DNA from: Heloderma charlesbogerti
Taxonomy: Eukaryota; Chordata; Lepidosauria; Squamata; Helodermatidae
NCBI GenBank assembly: GCA_026122225.1
Contig: JANEZZ010002197.1
Coordinates: 930,001-994,000, forward strand
Direction of reading: 5' to 3'
Length of the DNA: 64,000 nucleotides
Position numbers and translations under genes: made by a program. Numbering within the stretch: the stretch's first letter is position 1; each line of letters opens with the position of its first letter. Under the pieces are notes generated by a model. It saw only the letters and a program-made list of their open reading frames with translations, was not told where the DNA came from and ran no database searches. Of the stretch, positions 12,000 through 62,399 are shown one piece after another.

Positions 12000-13369
12000 G
12001 GGGGGAATGTTTGACACCATTTTATTAATCTTCAACTGCAGTGGAAAAATATAACCTTTTACAAGTGCCATCCTGTGTAAGCTCAAGTCAGTATATATAT
12101 ATTTATATAAATTTTTCCTTTTTGAAGTGCAGCAAGACTAATACCGTATCAGAATCAAATAAAGAGAACAAATAGGCCAAGCGGTTTCCAAATCGTACTT
12201 TTATCTTTTTGCTTTGTTTGAACATTTGAATTTCAACCTCATTTTTGCAATCCAAAATATTTCCTGAAGGTTTTGTTTTTCTTGTTTGGACTTCATTTCC
12301 TTTTTAACTCTTTGGCACAGTTGTGTGTGGTTCGGGCTACTTTGTTCACGCCAAGAGAGGGGCTTTGTCCCTTTGGGTTTATTTTTTTGTTGCCAAATCA
12401 TAGCAGAGTTGTGTTTTGTTTCAAAGCCTCACATCCCGTTTGGAGAAACTGGATCCTAATCTCTCTACTAACACGCGAGAGTTTTTCTGGACACCCACCC
12501 CACCCCACCCCACCCCACGTTTCTACATTCACAGTTGAACAAAATAAGGAAGGAAAGGCGCTTTTTAATGAAACAAGATCGTGAAAAAGTGTCACGACGG
12601 GAGCTTTGAACATCCCACCAGCGATTCCCTAAAGAAGCCCTATACTGAGCAACTTCTCTTCCCCCCTCCCCCCTTAAACTCTCTTACTCTTCTGCTGCTT
12701 CAAGTAGACTGAACTTGTTAGTTTATGAAATGCAACTGCTAATCTCTTCAGTATTTCTTTTGGGAAAGATTAACTGCAATGACTTAAAGTTGAGAATGTA
12801 GATACCGCCTCATTCACACACACTCACTCTTGAAAGAAAATCCTTCACCCTTCCCGTTTCTCTCGTGCACTGACAGCGTTGTGCAGCCAAAAACTCCCCT
12901 CCCCCCTAAAAAGGTGACTGAGGTGGGCTGGGGATCCCACCTCCTCCTCTCTCTCCAGCAACGAAAGCCAGACCTTATTATATGAGCATTCACATTGAGC
13001 CTGAAGCTAGCTTTCCTCTTTCCATCATCTCCCTCTTCACTGGCCAAAAGACACAGAAGTTAGTCCTTGTCTCTTGTCAGAAGAGACTGCAATGAAGTAC
13101 GGAAATCAATCATTTTCCACTTCCTGGAGGCAAGCGATGACAAGGTTTTGTTGCTACGCAAGTCAGTGATTAGCTCCATTAACAGCGCTGCTGCTGTTTG
13201 CCGTGGCTGGATTTTCACCGTGGTGTGTTTTAAGCCTCTCACTCACTCATCCTCTCATTCCCAAACACTCAGCATCCGTGCACACGCCTCACTTCCGGGT
13301 TGGGTTTTTTTTCTCAATAGATTGGAGATTTCCAGTGGGGGTCTCATGTGTCATCCCAATGGTAACAGA

Positions 13370-13370
<1 letters not shown>
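12000..13370 (-). other. KPNB1: KPNB1 exon 22: last base of stop codon and 3' UTR
   Basis: The acceptor TTTTCTTACAG at about 13371-13381 is followed by A at 13370, which completes the split TGA stop. The 3' UTR then runs left. Minus-strand AATAAA signals occur at about 12378-12383 and 12021-12026; I placed the end near the second. Another AATAAA lies at 11202-11207, so a longer UTR form is possible. The true end cannot be fixed from sequence alone. Confidence 0.65.
12021..12026 (-). terminator. Candidate KPNB1 polyadenylation signal
   Basis: Canonical AATAAA on the minus strand (tttatt on the plus strand), about 1.35 kb after the stop codon. A more distal AATAAA at 11202-11207 is an alternative. 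Confidence 0.45.
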
Positions 13371-53859
<40,489 letters not shown>

Positions 53860-53881
53860 GGCGGCGGCGTGAGGTTAAACC

Positions 53882-54251
53882 GGGAAGGAAGGGGGGGAGG
53901 GAAAGGGAAGAGGAAAGCGAGGGCCGGAGTTGGTGGTGGTGGTGGTGGTGGTGGCGGCCGCCGCCTCGCTGCTCGCTCGGCCGGCCGGTCTCTCCCTTCG
54001 CGCGCTCTTTACTTCTCCCTCAGCTGCGGGGCGGCCCCACCCCCGGCGGAAGCGACTCTCCTCTCCGCTACTACTTCCCCTCCCCCTCCCCACACATAAC
54101 TCCTTGTGGCGGCGGAAGAGAATGAGGGGAGAGGAGGGGGAGAGGAAGGAGAAGAAAAAAGAGCGCGCGCAGCGACGTGAAGCGCAGGCAGTCCAGTCAG
54201 TGCGAGCGAAAGGGAGGAGGAGGAGGAGGAGGAGGAGGAGGAGGAGGGGGA
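53882..54251. repeat. Three polypurine tracts around the KPNB1 5' end
   Basis: The plus strand has uninterrupted purine runs at 53882-53917 (36 nt), 54124-54163 (40 nt) and 54208-54251 (44 nt, mostly a GGA repeat). A GGT repeat lies at about 53932-53955. On the sense (minus) strand these are pyrimidine runs in the 5' UTR and promoter. Confidence 0.85.
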
Positions 54252-54770
54252 CAAAAGAGCGCGCCCGCGTGCGCGCCCCCTCCCCACGCAGCCGTCCTGA
54301 GGGGAAGCCAACTCGCTTCCCTGCTCCTAATTCACTGACTGGACGGGTCAGGCCTGCCAGGCCCCAGCCCGCCTTCAGGCACGCAAACGTTCGTGCGTAG
54401 ACAGCGTGCTCACGCACGCCCGGGTCCCTGCCAGGACGCATGAACGGATCAGCCTCGAAGCGCCGCCCCCTGGCGTTTTCAACCGGCCGACGCCCGCCTT
54501 GCCCTCCCGCGTGCGCCGATTGGCCGGGTGCGATTCGTGCGTCATGACGCTGGCAGGTCAAATGGAGCGCTGGGTCGGTGGCTGTTTTTAAATCCCATTT
54601 ATCAATACTTAGGGGAGCTACTTTGGCTTAATTAAGACTGCAAGCCTGTAGTGTGGGAGTAGGACCAGATGAGCTAAGTGGGATTTACTTCTGAGTGGTG
54701 GATATATTTCATACATTTTATATTAAATATAATTTATGTAATAAATGTATCCCTATGTTTTCTCTTGCTT

Positions 54771-55256
54771 GATAAAATAGTGAAGAGCAGAGACATCACA
54801 CTGACAACAAAGGTCCGCATAGTTAAAGCAATGGTCTTCCCCGTAGTAACCTATGGCTGCGAGAGCTGGACCATAAGGAAGGCTGAGCGAAGGAAGGTAG
54901 ATGCTTTTGAACTGTGGTGCTGGAGGAAAATTCTGAGAGTGCCTTGGACTGCAAGAAGATCCAACCAGTCCATACTCCAGGAAATCAAGCCAGACTGCTC
55001 ACTTGAGGGAAGGATATTAAAGGCAAAACTGAAGTACTTTGGCCACATCATGAGACGACAGGATACCCCGGAGAAGATGCTGATGCTAGGGAAAGTGGAA
55101 GGCAAAAGGAAGAGGGGCCGACCAAGGGCAAGGTGGATGGATGATATTCTGGAGGTGACGGACTCGACCTTGGGGGAGCTGGGGGTGGTGACAGCCGACA
55201 GGACGCTCTGGCATGGGCTGGACCATGAAGTCACGAAGAGTTGGAAGCAACTGAAC
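54771..55256 (+). mobile_element. RTE/BovB-like LINE fragment with 14-bp target duplication
   Basis: Encodes an open RTE C-terminus: KSRDITLTTKVRIVKAMVFP, VVTYGCESWTIRKAERRK, VPWTARRSNQSILQEIKP, KLKYFGHIMRRQDTPEKML, with ending HEVTKSWKQLN. It is flanked by identical gttttctcttgctt at 54757-54770 and 55257-55270. It differs in sequence from the BovB copies at 3.9-5.8 kb. It lies 0.9 kb upstream of the KPNB1 start codon. Confidence 0.9.
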
Positions 55257-55326
55257 GTTTTCTCTTGCTTATGTTACTCTGCAAAGCGTTAGGCACGCTG
55301 ATTAGTGCTAAATAAATTACATTAAG

Positions 55327-55463
55327 GGCGCACTCCTATGCATGTTTAGACAGAGAAAAGGCCTACAACTCGCAGCATTCCCCAGCCAGCAAAGCTTTGC
55401 TGGCTGGGGAATCTGGGAGTTGTAGGCCTTTTCTCTGTCTAAACGTGCATAGGCTTGTGCCCT
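55327..55463. mobile_element. Near-perfect palindromic MITE, about 137 bp
   Basis: Two arms of about 68 bp pair almost completely around aaagcttt. Outer ends gggcgcactcctatgcatgt and acgtgcataggcttgtgccc. It is flanked by taa on both sides, a possible 3-bp target duplication of the PIF/Harbinger kind. Confidence 0.85.
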
Positions 55464-55469
55464 AAGTTC

Positions 55470-57229
55470 CTGAAGTGGAAGGACAGACTTCATATTTCTC
55501 ATGGTGTGTGTATGTATGTGCTTCTGGCTGCTTTCAACAGAGAGCTCCTTGGACTACCAATCAAAAAGAGGACGGTATAAGAGCCAGAAAGGAATAGTTC
55601 CTTTTAAAAAAAATAGTTGCCCAAACCAATGGGATGTATTAAAGACACTTAAGAATAATACTTAAGAACTGAAACCCCTCCAATATTATAATTTTATTAA
55701 TCCCTTAACACCCAGAAGCAATCTGGAACAGAAGGGACTGGCCCGAAACACCAATGGCTGAGCTAGCTGAACCAACGAAATTCACCAGTCACATATGACT
55801 ATGTGGGAGTGATGCTGTAAGGCACAAAATTTCCTCAGAAACCACAGGCCAGTACCTGCTCTGGGGGAAATGGCCCAGAATGCCAAGTTCTAAGGGAGAC
55901 AAACCAACCAAATGCATCAGTCACACATGACTAAATGGGAATGATACAAGAAGCTATAAAACCGCCACAGAGTCTATGTTCCAGGCAATAATCTGTATTC
56001 TGGAAAATGGCATAGAATGAGAACTTCTGAGTGAGCCGAGCCAACCTGAACAGCCCTCTCCTTGCAAGACAAGCACAAGACAGTTCCAGATCTTTATCAA
56101 AACCCAGTTCCTCTTGCCTTTATCCAAAATTCCACTGCAAAAATCTTAATCTCTTTCCTTGCTCATTGTTGTTCTTTAAACAGTTTCTTAACCACCCTTC
56201 AGCCACAGGATTCCAGGGCTTATTACATTAATCTTATCTAGTCATGCGTGTGACTGTTGAATTTGATGATAGAATTCCAGGCCAATTTTCTGGAATACAG
56301 ATGATTAAGGAAGAGGGATATGGATTCTGTGGAAATGTTATGGCTTATTGCATCTTTCTCTACTAATCATGTTGACTGGTAAATTTGGTTGGTTTGGCTA
56401 GTAATGATGAGCCCTGTTGATTTATGGCTGCTTCAGCCTTTTGGATTATTTGTGCCATGCAAGGTTGCTGCAGCTGTATAAGTGTGACATTCTTTCAATA
56501 GAGAAAATTTTTGTATACCTTTATAAACTTAAATAAACAAGCGTATCTTAGTTATAAATTTTATTGGAGGTTCCCCTCCTTTCCCCACCTTCGTGTGATC
56601 ATTACAGGTGTGGGGGCAGAGCAGGCTAGGAATGCAAAACTATAAATACACTGGAAAATGCAATACAAGTTACTATTTTATTTATATTGCATCACATTTT
56701 TCCCTAGTAAGTGTGTTTAGGGTTGCAGCCTAAAAATACTTTCTGCTTTCCCCGTGCTTCCTTGCCCCCAATACCATATGGATTGTTGAAGCTGAAAGCG
56801 CCAGATCATGGGATAGTGTTGCTGCTCCTCTTGGGAAAGAGAAGGAAACAGGAATTCTTGGTCTGGTAGGGAGAATCCACAGGGAATCGAGGAGGAACTT
56901 ACCTGAGGTTCAAAAGACCTGGTCACTAGAAAGGCACAGGTGAGCAGTGGCCAGATTTGGATAATTGGATACTAGTCTTCTTTGGATGACATGATGCACC
57001 TTAATAAGAGCACAAAGTCCCACATGCGTGCCTATGACATAGCATTAGACCCAGCCTGCCTGCTCAGAAAATGAGAGTTAAAATCATTGCAAGAGAATGG
57101 GTTTGCAACCATTGGTGTATTAACAGTACCAGTTACAATAGCACTGCCTTAAATCCTAGACTTCACTTGCAGCAAACTTACCAAAAACATCTTACCACTA
57201 CTGAATTAGAAATCTCAGCAGAGTAGTTA
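55470..57229. other. Upstream intergenic DNA, no gene recognised
   Basis: AT-rich. A phrase resembling accaaccaaatgcatcagtc, acatgactaaatgggaatga recurs at about 55775-55815 and 55905-55945, suggesting an old local duplication. No coding support. Confidence 0.45.
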
Positions 57230-57639
57230 GAAGTACATAAGAAAAGCAGTGCTGGACTGAACCAAAGGCCCATCTAGTCCAGCATTCTGTGGCCAACTGG
57301 ATGCCTATGGAAAGCCCACAAGTAGGACATGAGAATAATAACACCCTCCCGCTCATGTCTCCCAGCAACTGGTATTCAGAGGCATACTTCCACAGTGGAG
57401 GTACTATATAGCCATCATGACTAGTAGCCATTGAAAAGTTTATCCTCCTCTAATTTGCTAATTCCCTTTTGAAGCCATCTCATAGTTTCAGTATGTGCTA
57501 TGTGAAAAAGTACTTGCTTTTGCTTTTTCTGAATCTCCCACGATTCAGCTTCATTGGATGACCCCAGGTTCTAGTATTATGAGAAAGGGAGAAAAAGTCT
57601 CCCCATCCACTTCTTCCATACCATGTATAATTTTATATA
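57230..57639 (-). mobile_element. CR1-like LINE, 3' half of an interrupted copy
   Basis: Reverse complement of the same 3' region as 1949-2515: ggcccatctagtccagcatt, then ctgtggccaactggatgcc. It continues at 58399 after the inserted hAT-like element. Confidence 0.8.
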
Positions 57640-57647
57640 CCTCTATC

Positions 57648-58390
57648 TAGGGATGTACGAAAGTCACCTTTTCGCGGATTGTGTTTGCAGTGGGGGGGGG
57701 AGGTGCTCCGTCCCTCCCCCTCAGAATCCTCGACGGGGGGGGCCATCCGGTCCTCCTCGCCGGAATCCTGCCCAGCCGGCTCTGCTCCGTGGCGGCTCCG
57801 CGGAGCAGCTGGCCAGGGCCGTCCGCAGCCAGAGTTCTGGCCGTGGACTCGCTGGTGCGGATGCAAATGGCAGCCGCCATTTGCGTCCAGCCAGGCAGCC
57901 GTGATAGGCTACGTAAGTCTTTATGTAGACTATCACAGCTGGGCGGGGAAAAAATGGCATACGCAAATGGCGGTGGCTATGGTGGCCGTCATTTGTGTTC
58001 CCTATTTTTCGCCATTTTAGCCTACATAAATATTTATGTAGGCTATTATGGCGAAAAAAAGGGGAACGCAAATAGCGTAGCGGGCGCTATTTGTGTTCCT
58101 TTTTTTTCGTCGTTTTACCCTACGTGAATATTTACGTAAGCTATTATGGTAAATACGTAGCCTATCACAGCAAAGACCAGGATGGAAATGGCGGCCGCAG
58201 CAGCCGGTCGAAAGACCAGCCGCTGCTGCCGCCAGAGCCGCCGCCATCTGGAACATCCGCCCCAGGTAAGCCTCATACCGGGGGGAATCCGCGGGGGGGT
58301 GGCAGGCCGTTCTGCCACAGATTTCGGGGGGGCGAATGCCAGTGCATTCGGCCTCACTGAAATCCGTGGCGGAATTCTCCGCCATCCCTA
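57648..58390. mobile_element. hAT-like element, 743 bp, with perfect 8-bp target duplication
   Basis: The ends TAGGGATG and CATCCCTA are perfect inverted repeats. Identical cctctatc flanks sit at 57640-57647 and 58391-58398, cutting the CR1-like LINE. The inside has no transposase; it is a series of hairpins, for example ttagcctacataaat followed by atttatgtaggctat near 58018-58048, and repeated cgcaaatgg / ccatttgcg inverted pairs. Confidence 0.9.
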
Positions 58391-58398
58391 CCTCTATC

Positions 58399-58890
58399 AT
58401 GCCTTATTCACAGCAACCACATATTGGGTCAACATTTTCAGTCAGCCCAATCACAGTCCCAAGATCTCTTTCTTGGGTAGCCATTGCCAGCTCAGATCCC
58501 ATCAGTATATATGTGAAGTTAGGGATTTTTTGCTCCAGTGTGCATTACTTCTCACTTGTTTACATTGAACTGCATTTGCTATTAATGTCCATTCCCCAGT
58601 TTGGAGAGGTCTTTTTTTGGAGGTTTTCACAATCCCTTTTTGTGTTTACCACCCTGAATAATTTGGTATCATCAGCAAATGTGGTCATCTCACTGCTCAT
58701 CCCTAACTCCAGATCATTTATGAACAACTTAAAAAGCACCAGCCCCAATACAAATCTTTGGGGGACCCCACTGTTTGCATCCCGCCATTGCAAGAACTGA
58801 TAATTTATTCCCACTCTCTGCTTTCTGTTCTTTAACCATAAGAGAACTCTCTTCTTATCCATGATTGCCAAGTCTGCTCAGGAGTCTTCG
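58399..58890 (-). mobile_element. CR1-like LINE, RT part of the interrupted copy
   Basis: The minus strand encodes LLWLKNRKQRVGINYQ, NSGVPQRFVLGLVLFKLFI and FADDTKLFRVVNT, with the catalytic FADD box. Upstream continuation of 57230-57639 in element order. Confidence 0.85.
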
Positions 58891-58899
58891 GTGAGGGAT

Positions 58900-59517
58900 T
58901 TTCATAGAATCATAGAATAGTAGGGTTGGAAGGGGCCTACAAGGCCATCGAGTTCAACCCCCTGCTCAATGCAGGAATCCAAGTCAGAGCATCCCCAACA
59001 GATGGCTGTCCCATCTCATCTTGAATGCTTCCCATGTGGGAAAGCCCACTACATCCCTAGGTAATTGGTTCCATTGTTGTGTTGCTCTAACAGTCAAGAC
59101 GTTTATCCTGATGTTCAGCCGGAATCTGGCTTCCTGTCATTTGAGCCCATTATTCCATGTCCTGCACTCTGGGTTGATCGAGAAGAGATCCTGGCCTTCC
59201 TCTCTGTGACAACCTTTCAAGTACTTGAAGAGCGCTATCATATGTCCCCTCAGTCTTCTCTTCTCAGGGCTAAACATGCCCAGTTCTTTCAGTCTCTCTT
59301 CATAGGGCTTTGTTTCCAGTCCCCTGATCATCTTTGTTGCCCTCCTTTGAACCCTCTCCAGCTTGGCTGCATCCTTCTTAAAGCACGGTGCCCAGAACTG
59401 GTCACAGTACTCCAGATGAGGCCTAACCAGTGCTGAGTCGAAAGCTTTTTGAAAATCAATGGATGTGCCAACCCTATATTGTGCCCATTCCTCTTCGCTG
59501 ACCCACCTCCTGCCCAC
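58900..59517 (-). mobile_element. CR1 LINE 3' part with internal deletion
   Basis: The minus strand reads [51 protein letters not shown], then the CR1 3' end (tcatagaatcatagaatagt on the plus strand). Upstream, IDFQKAFDS joins directly and in frame to [10 protein letters not shown], skipping the central RT. Confidence 0.88.
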
Positions 59518-59559
59518 AATTTCTGCAAGGAGAATACTAGCTAAAGTGTCTTAATTTTG

Positions 59560-61640
59560 CTGCATTATGATGTTGTAAAGTTTTAAAATTGTTTTAAACA
59601 GTAAGTTCCCTTGGGGGCGTCTTTTTGGGCTGAGAGGCGACTCAAAACTAATATTATCTATGTAGAAATCACAATACAAATTCAACCAAACACAGGTAAG
59701 CGCTACTTATCAAACGTACTCCGTGGCAATGATGGTGGTGAAGAAGCTATACTTCTCCAGCAGCATGGCCTACTTAGCAGAGCTTTTTCCAGTGGTTTGA
59801 GGCCCACAGCAATTTGGTGCACAGGGTGACTTCAGAAAATCCTGAGAAGCCTACTGAGACATGTTTGCTAAGCTCCTCACGGATAAATTCACTCATATCC
59901 ACCTCAGTTTTGGCTCTACTAGTTTTGCTGTTCCATCTTGTAAATTTGTCTCGACTAGCACTGTATAGTTCTGTGTTGTGGGATGAATTTCAGTTATTGT
60001 GACCTGAGGACTCGGACCAGGTGCTTGGAGGAATGCAGCATACCACACACGCTCAACCCTTGCCTCTCTTGGCTTATTACATCAAGCAGAAGGGGGCTGG
60101 TATGCTGGGTCCAGAGGGTAATAAATGCATTCTTCTGAGATGCCGTGGGCGTGGCTGCCTTGAAGGGGGCAATTGTGAGGTCGTGCCTGAAGAAACTCTC
60201 CCTGCAACCCAAGGATTGTAAAAGCTACCAGCCAGTAGCCAGCCCTCTAGGACCAGGCAACGTGGTGCTCTCTGGATGTTTTGGACTATAACTCCCATCA
60301 GCCCCAGCCAGCATGGACAAAGGACCGGGATTATGGGAGTTGTAGCCCAAAATATCTGGATGACATCAGGTTGTCTCCCCCTGCAGTATCCCCTCTTCTC
60401 AGCCAAGGTACTTGGGCAGGTAGTTGCCATACAACTCCAGGAACTTTGGGATTAAAATTACCTAGATCCATTTCATTCTGGCTTCAAATCCAGTTTTGGT
60501 AGAGAAACTGCCTTGGTCACACCAATAGATGACTTATAGGGGGAGGACAGGAAGAGTCTGAGCCTGTTAGTTCCCTAAATCACCCAATGGCCTTTGCTGT
60601 TTGGTGACATTGACCATGGTATCTGTTTTGGGACTTGTGGATGCAGTGTTATACTAGTTCCACTGTCATTTGGAGGTCTCCAGAAGGTGAACCACTGCTT
60701 GACCCTTAGACATTTATGCTAATGGGTACCACAGGGTTTTATCTCATCCTTTATGCTTTTCAATATCTAAATTAAGCTGTTGGTTCGGGTCAAAGGCGGT
60801 TTTGGAGTTCGCTATCACCAACATGCTTAATCTCCCTCGCTCCTCCCCCACCTTTACATCAGATTCAGGTGAGGCAGGGGAAGTGATAAATCATTGCTTG
60901 GAATCAGTTATGAACCGGATGAGGGCCAATACACTGAAGCTCAGGTGGAAGTACTAACAGTAAGTGGTTTGTGTGCTCAGGGAGGTTGTATTCAACCTGT
61001 TCTGTATAGGGATGCATTCCTCATAAAGGTTCAGGTGTGCAGTTTAGGGATATTAACTGACCCAGCTTTGTCATCAGAGGCCTAAGTGGTATCACTGGGA
61101 TTAAGAGCATTGAACCAGCTGATGTACCAGCTCCAATCGCTCTTGCATACAGTCTTGCCATGGTAATCCACACTCTGATGGCTTCCAGAATCAACTACCA
61201 TAATGTGTTGTATGTGGAGCTGCTTTGGAAGAATGCTGTGCAACTTTGTTTCTGAGTTCAATTCAAAGCAATGGAGCTTGCCTTTAAAGCCATACACTGC
61301 TTGGGACTGGGTACCTGAAGGGCCATGTTCCTGTCATCAACCTGTGAGGGTATCAAGATCAGCATTTGAGGCTCTCTACAAGATACTGCTAACAGGTGAG
61401 CGGTAATTAAAAAGAGCTTTCTCGGCTGTGGCATCCTGCTTGCAGAATCTCTCCCAAGGGAAGTTCACCTGGATATTACAACTGCTGTCTTTTAGAGAAC
61501 AGGAAGATATTACGGTTGCCCAGGACTTGTTGCTGATGTTTCATTTTTGCTGGCTTAATGTTTTATTCTGCTGTATTTTTATAGCACTGTAAACCGCTTT
61601 GGAAATGTCAAGTTGATTCTTATTTTAAATATTAAATAAA
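59560..61640 (+). mobile_element. Old L2-like LINE remnants
   Basis: Decayed L2-like blocks in order: a tail at 59560-59660; then cctgaagaaactctccctgc (60187) as in LKKPSLDP; and a C-terminal region at 61150-61560 ending gtaaaccgctttggaaatgt. No intact frame. A fold-back MITE (60257-60372) sits inside. Confidence 0.55.
60257..60372. repeat. Fold-back MITE, CCCTCCAG family (clear copy)
   Basis: gtgctctctggatgttttgg and actataactcccatcag are mirrored by gattatgggagttgtagccc and aaaatatctgga. Confidence 0.7.
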
Positions 61641-61859
61641 TTCCATCATACAGGTTTTCTAGTTACAGAAGTTGGAAGGAGTAATTTTGGGGATACAAAT
61701 CTAGAGCCCATAAAAATGTCAATTCTGTACTTTGGTCTCTTATTCTCAGTGCTTACCACTTAACTTCTAAAGTGAGATATCAGGGCTCAAACCTGCATCA
61801 AAAACACTTTCAATGGTCATTGCAGCTCTACCCCCAATCTATTCATGAGTGCTCTACAG

Positions 61860-62395
61860 CAGGGGTTCAAAACACATGGGCCATGGGCAGTCCCCCAAGC
61901 CCTCTTTGGTGGCCCCTCCAGAAAAAAGGAAAAATGCTCTAGGAACGGGCTGTATGATTCCTTCCAGAGGCCCTATACTTCTACAGTGTCTCCAGATATC
62001 CTAAGCAGCACACTCTAGGAACAAGGCTCCCATGGCAGAAAACATAGAACCTGTTCCCAGAGCATTTTTCCTGCGTATTTCTGGCGAAAGTTCCAGGGGA
62101 ATGTAGGATATCAGGAACCTTCAGCAAGAGAGTGGATTACAGGAGGGAGAAGGGCTAAGAGCCAGCAATCCTGGATGGCTGGGTGGCTTGAGAACTGAGG
62201 TTTCTGGAGGAGTGTTGGCTTTATCTGATCAAAGATGCCAGGCCCCTGAAACACTCTTGAGCTAGAGTTGGATTTGAGTGTGTTTTATGTTGCATGTGAG
62301 TTATATGTGAATATGTGTGTGCACGTGCATGCGTACATTGAGCCCCAGGAGGCATCTGATGCGGCCCTCAGGGCTGAAAAGGTTGCGCACTCCTG
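61860..62395. mobile_element. Possible hAT-like element, 536 bp
   Basis: Begins caggggttcaaaacacatgg and ends aggttgcgcactcctg, matching the CAGGGGTGCNCAACCT type of inverted end. The target duplication is poor (ctctacag / atctatga). Confidence 0.5.
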
Positions 62396-62399
62396 ATCT

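Noticed and set aside
1..12000. TBKBP1, the downstream neighbour of KPNB1 in mammals
   Set aside because: No exon with recognisable similarity on either strand; it presumably lies outside the window.
53875..54561. 228-codon minus-strand open frame upstream of KPNB1
   Set aside because: It runs through the triplet repeats and polypyrimidine tracts and stops at the in-frame TAA before the KPNB1 ATG; most likely promoter/5' UTR DNA.
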